Shown in pieces: positions 5,646 through 7,584 of a DNA stretch of 7,584 nucleotides. Within the stretch, counting starts at the first letter, position 1. The number at the start of each line of letters is the position of its first letter. The notes beneath the pieces were generated by a model. That model was given only the letters and a program-made list of their open reading frames with translations, ran no database searches and had not been told where the DNA came from. Position numbers and translations under genes: made by a program. Source of the stretch: an uncultured Porphyromonadaceae bacterium. Lineage in GTDB: Bacteria; Bacteroidota; Bacteroidia; Bacteroidales; Muribaculaceae. The stretch spans positions 1-7,584 of the forward strand of contig CABUTY010000051.1 of assembly GCA_902494595.1 (NCBI GenBank), read 5' to 3'.

Positions 5646-6772
5646 CAGATTTTCTTGGAATACGACCTGCGGCGCCGATGCTGCCTCGGCTCGAAGAGCT
5701 CCCACTGGCTCTGAACCTTCGCGTTGGTCTCCATCTCCGGATTCGACTCCGCGTACACATACCCGTACTTGATATACTGGGGCACGAGGTCCTGGAAGAG
5801 CAGGGCGTTGACTCCCTTGTTCTGATAGTCGGGATGCACGGCCACCAGCAAGAGATCCACACGGTCGTTCTTACCTTTCAGCCCCTTGAGAAGATGATAC
5901 CATCCGAAGGGGAAGAAACGGCCGTTCGACTTCTGCAACGCACGGCTCAGAGAAGGCATCGATATTCCTATTCCCACGAGTTTGCCCTGAGCATCCACCA
6001 CGAACGTGAGCAGGTCCATGTTGAGCAGACTCAGGTAATAGTCAATGTAATATTCTATCTGGCGTTCTGTAAGCTGCGAATACTGATATAGATTCTTGTA
6101 AGCCTCGTTGATGAGATGGAACAAAGCGTGGCCATATTCGCGCTTGGCCTCCTTACGGCTCTTGAATTTCTTGACGTGGAGGTCGTACTTCTTGCTTACG
6201 AGCGTGGCTATCCTGTCGAAGCGTTCGGGAAGCTTGTCGGGCACTTTCATGAGGAACTCCACCCAGTCGGAGTCTTTTTTAAAGCCGAGGGCTTCGAGAT
6301 GCTCCGCATAATAGGAGTAGTTGTAGTTTGTGGCCATCGTCGAGAGTTCCTCGAAACCTTCTATGAGGAGACCTTCGCGGTCCATGTCGGTGAAACCGAG
6401 AGGGCCAACGAGCCTGTTCATTCCCTTGCCACGTGCCCAGTCGGTCACGGCGTCGAAGAGAGCCTTGGTAACCTCGCGGTCGTCCACGAAATCGAGGAAA
6501 CCGAAGCGGCATAGCCGTGCATGTTCATTTTCATTGATCTGCCGGTTTATGATGGCGGCTATGCGTCCCACGGGCTTGCCGTCGCGATAAGCCATGAAAT
6601 ATGCGCTCTCGCAGAAGTCAAACGCCGGATTCTCCGTGGGCAACAGGCAGTTGACATCGTCAATCACCAACGGCGGCACAAAATATTCGTTGCCTTTGTA
6701 AAGGTCTATCTGAAAGGCCACGAATTTCTTCAGTTCCCCTTTCTCGGGAGGTATTCTCTTGATCTCAATCAT
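5645..6772 (-). CDS. GNAT-type N-acetyltransferase, YghO-like
   Basis: The protein has 375 residues and starts with ATG at 6772 (MIEIKRIPPEKGELKKFVAF). The N-terminal half (about 1-175) contains a GNAT-like strand pair GKPVGRIAAIINRQ (65-78) and the conserved block LVGPLGFTDMDREGLLIEGF (121-140). The C-terminal half has KLVGIGI (264-270) and VAVHPDYQNKGVNALLF (310-326), whose Q-x-K-G-V-N core matches the acetyl-CoA pyrophosphate-binding motif A. It ends in a basic tail (RQHRRRRSYSKKI). The two-part layout and blocks fit the YghO family of GNAT-fold proteins, which has no firm substrate. No signal peptide or membrane segment is seen. It lies 36 bases after the pseudokinase gene and shares a 1-bp stop/start overlap with menG, so it is probably co-transcribed with both. 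Confidence 0.85.
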   Translation of the reverse strand: MIEIKRIPPEKGELKKFVAFQIDLYKGNEYFVPPLVIDDVNCLLPTENPAFDFCESAYFMAYRDGKPVGRIAAIINRQINENEHARLCRFGFLDFVDDREVTKALFDAVTDWARGKGMNRLVGPLGFTDMDREGLLIEGFEELSTMATNYNYSYYAEHLEALGFKKDSDWVEFLMKVPDKLPERFDRIATLVSKKYDLHVKKFKSRKEAKREYGHALFHLINEAYKNLYQYSQLTERQIEYYIDYYLSLLNMDLLTFVVDAQGKLVGIGISMPSLSRALQKSNGRFFPFGWYHLLKGLKGKNDRVDLLLVAVHPDYQNKGVNALLFQDLVPQYIKYGYVYAESNPEMETNAKVQSQWELFEPRQHRRRRSYSKKI

Positions 6773-6808
6773 ATTGAGGCTATGTTCCTTAAGTATCAGC
6801 GGAAAGAA

Positions 6809-7584
6809 TCAGCGGACGGTAATCCATATCAGTAGCGCCACCATGAAGATGATGAAGACGCAAATGAACACATACATCTGGCTTGAATGGCCCTTTTCGA
6901 TGGCGAGCTGCACATCGCCGACTGTTCGGTAAGGATGGTCGGAGCTCTGGCATTTTTTTGCCACGCGCCGCAACTTTGGCAGCGAGGCGGGGAGATGGTC
7001 GAGCACCTCGTCGAGCACCTTGCCGTAGCTTTCTATTTCCTTCTCGGTCTCCTGCACGCTGAAGGAGTCCTTCTGCGCGTAGCCCACGTTGATGAGCTTG
7101 AGGTTCTCGTTGTATTCCGTGAAGATGATGGTGTCGGGAGTTATAGGGTCGTGTACCACATGATTCTCCTGAATGTATTCGAGGGCGTCGAGGAGCTGAG
7201 TCTCGAGGCGGTGCACGATTTTGGGCGTAAGCCTTTTCTCGTCGATCAGGCGGCGCAGGGAATAGCCGTAGACGTCGTCGGTGATTATCGCCAGCCCCAC
7301 GCCAGGCACCTCCTCCAGGTCGTTGACCATCACTATGTTGGGATGGGCAAGATTGTAGCGGGTCTCGAACTCCTGCTCAAGCATGCGTCGGAACTCCTGG
7401 TCGTCGCGGTACTCCTCCTTCAGGCCCTTGAGCATCACCCACTTGCCATGTTTGCGCACGGTATAGACATCATAGTACTTCTCGCCCCACTCCGGGAGGA
7501 GGGTAAGGTCGGACCATTTCCCCGACGGGTCGTCAATGGGAATGAGCTTCTCATCACGGCTCACATATCCTTTGGTGGCGGGAG
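6809..7584 (-). CDS. Tail-anchored protein-kinase-fold protein, probable pseudokinase, 5' end outside window
   Basis: The frame stays open to the right edge (PATKGYVSRDEKL...), so the GTG at 7564 is probably internal. Numbering from that GTG: VMLK with K46 fits the beta-3 lysine, E65 in the helix before NLAHPNIVMV fits the alpha-C glutamate, and DDVYGYSLRRLI (96-107) is the hinge region. The catalytic loop reads HDPITPDT (138-145) where active kinases have HRDLKPEN, and NVG (159-161) replaces DFG. The proton-acceptor Asp, loop Lys, loop Asn and DFG Asp are therefore all missing, so ATP transfer is unlikely. A hydrophobic stretch at 230-249 ends one residue before the C-terminus, giving a tail-anchored protein with its kinase-like domain in the cytosol. 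It may act as a scaffold or sensor. It heads the visible gene train, and its promoter is off the window. Confidence 0.85.
   Translation of the reverse strand, partial: PATKGYVSRDEKLIPIDDPSGKWSDLTLLPEWGEKYYDVYTVRKHGKWVMLKGLKEEYRDDQEFRRMLEQEFETRYNLAHPNIVMVNDLEEVPGVGLAIITDDVYGYSLRRLIDEKRLTPKIVHRLETQLLDALEYIQENHVVHDPITPDTIIFTEYNENLKLINVGYAQKDSFSVQETEKEIESYGKVLDEVLDHLPASLPKLRRVAKKCQSSDHPYRTVGDVQLAIEKGHSSQMYVFICVFIIFMVALLIWITVR

Noticed and set aside
5645..5705. GTG at 5705 as the menG start
   Set aside because: The added 20 residues lie inside the GNAT gene and do not resemble UbiE/MenG sequence. The TGATG overlap at 5645 is more plausible.
7562..7564. GTG at 7564 as the pseudokinase start
   Set aside because: The frame continues open to the window edge, so the true start probably lies outside.
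1..7584. CRISPR array, phage or defence island
   Set aside because: No regularly spaced repeats, cas-like, integrase or phage structural genes are visible.

Overview
The window looks like a chromosomal segment of a Bacteroidales bacterium, plausibly Muribaculaceae or a relative. The reasons are a moderately GC-rich coding sequence, Bacteroidetes-type promoters (TTTG, 19-20 bases, TAnnTTTG) with no obvious Shine-Dalgarno sites, a C10 (streptopain-like) peptidase ending in a Por/T9SS-style C-terminal tail, and a menaquinone methyltransferase. No database search was possible, so the taxon is an inference.

Layout, left to right. Positions 3-1172 (+) hold the C-terminal part of a secreted C10 cysteine peptidase. 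It ends at a hairpin terminator (1191-1226) that abuts the 3' end of a convergent tRNA-Gln(TTG) gene (1230-1300, -), which has its own near-perfect promoter (1343-1374). Next, on the minus strand, is a membrane-anchored coiled-coil protein (1424-2353). Positions 2354-2660 are not empty. They contain a 225-bp element bounded by 20-bp inverted repeats with TAT on both sides, a 59-codon plus-strand ORF almost entirely inside the repeats, and a canonical minus-strand promoter just outside.

From 2661 to the right edge lies a tight minus-strand gene train. In transcription order it is a tail-anchored protein-kinase-fold protein that looks like a pseudokinase (6809-7584, 5' end off the window), a GNAT-type acetyltransferase (5645-6772), menG/ubiE (4866-5645), a U32-family protein of the TrhP tRNA-hydroxylation type (3647-4885) and a putative glycosyltransferase (2661-3662). 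The last four overlap at each junction (1, 20 and 16 bp), which points to one coupled operon. The products cover menaquinone synthesis, probable tRNA U34 modification and probable glycan assembly, with no single obvious pathway.

The most interesting point is the 2377-2603 element. Removing it would leave the promoter at 2625-2655 about 40 bases from the ATG of the coiled-coil gene. This suggests a small element has entered that gene's leader.
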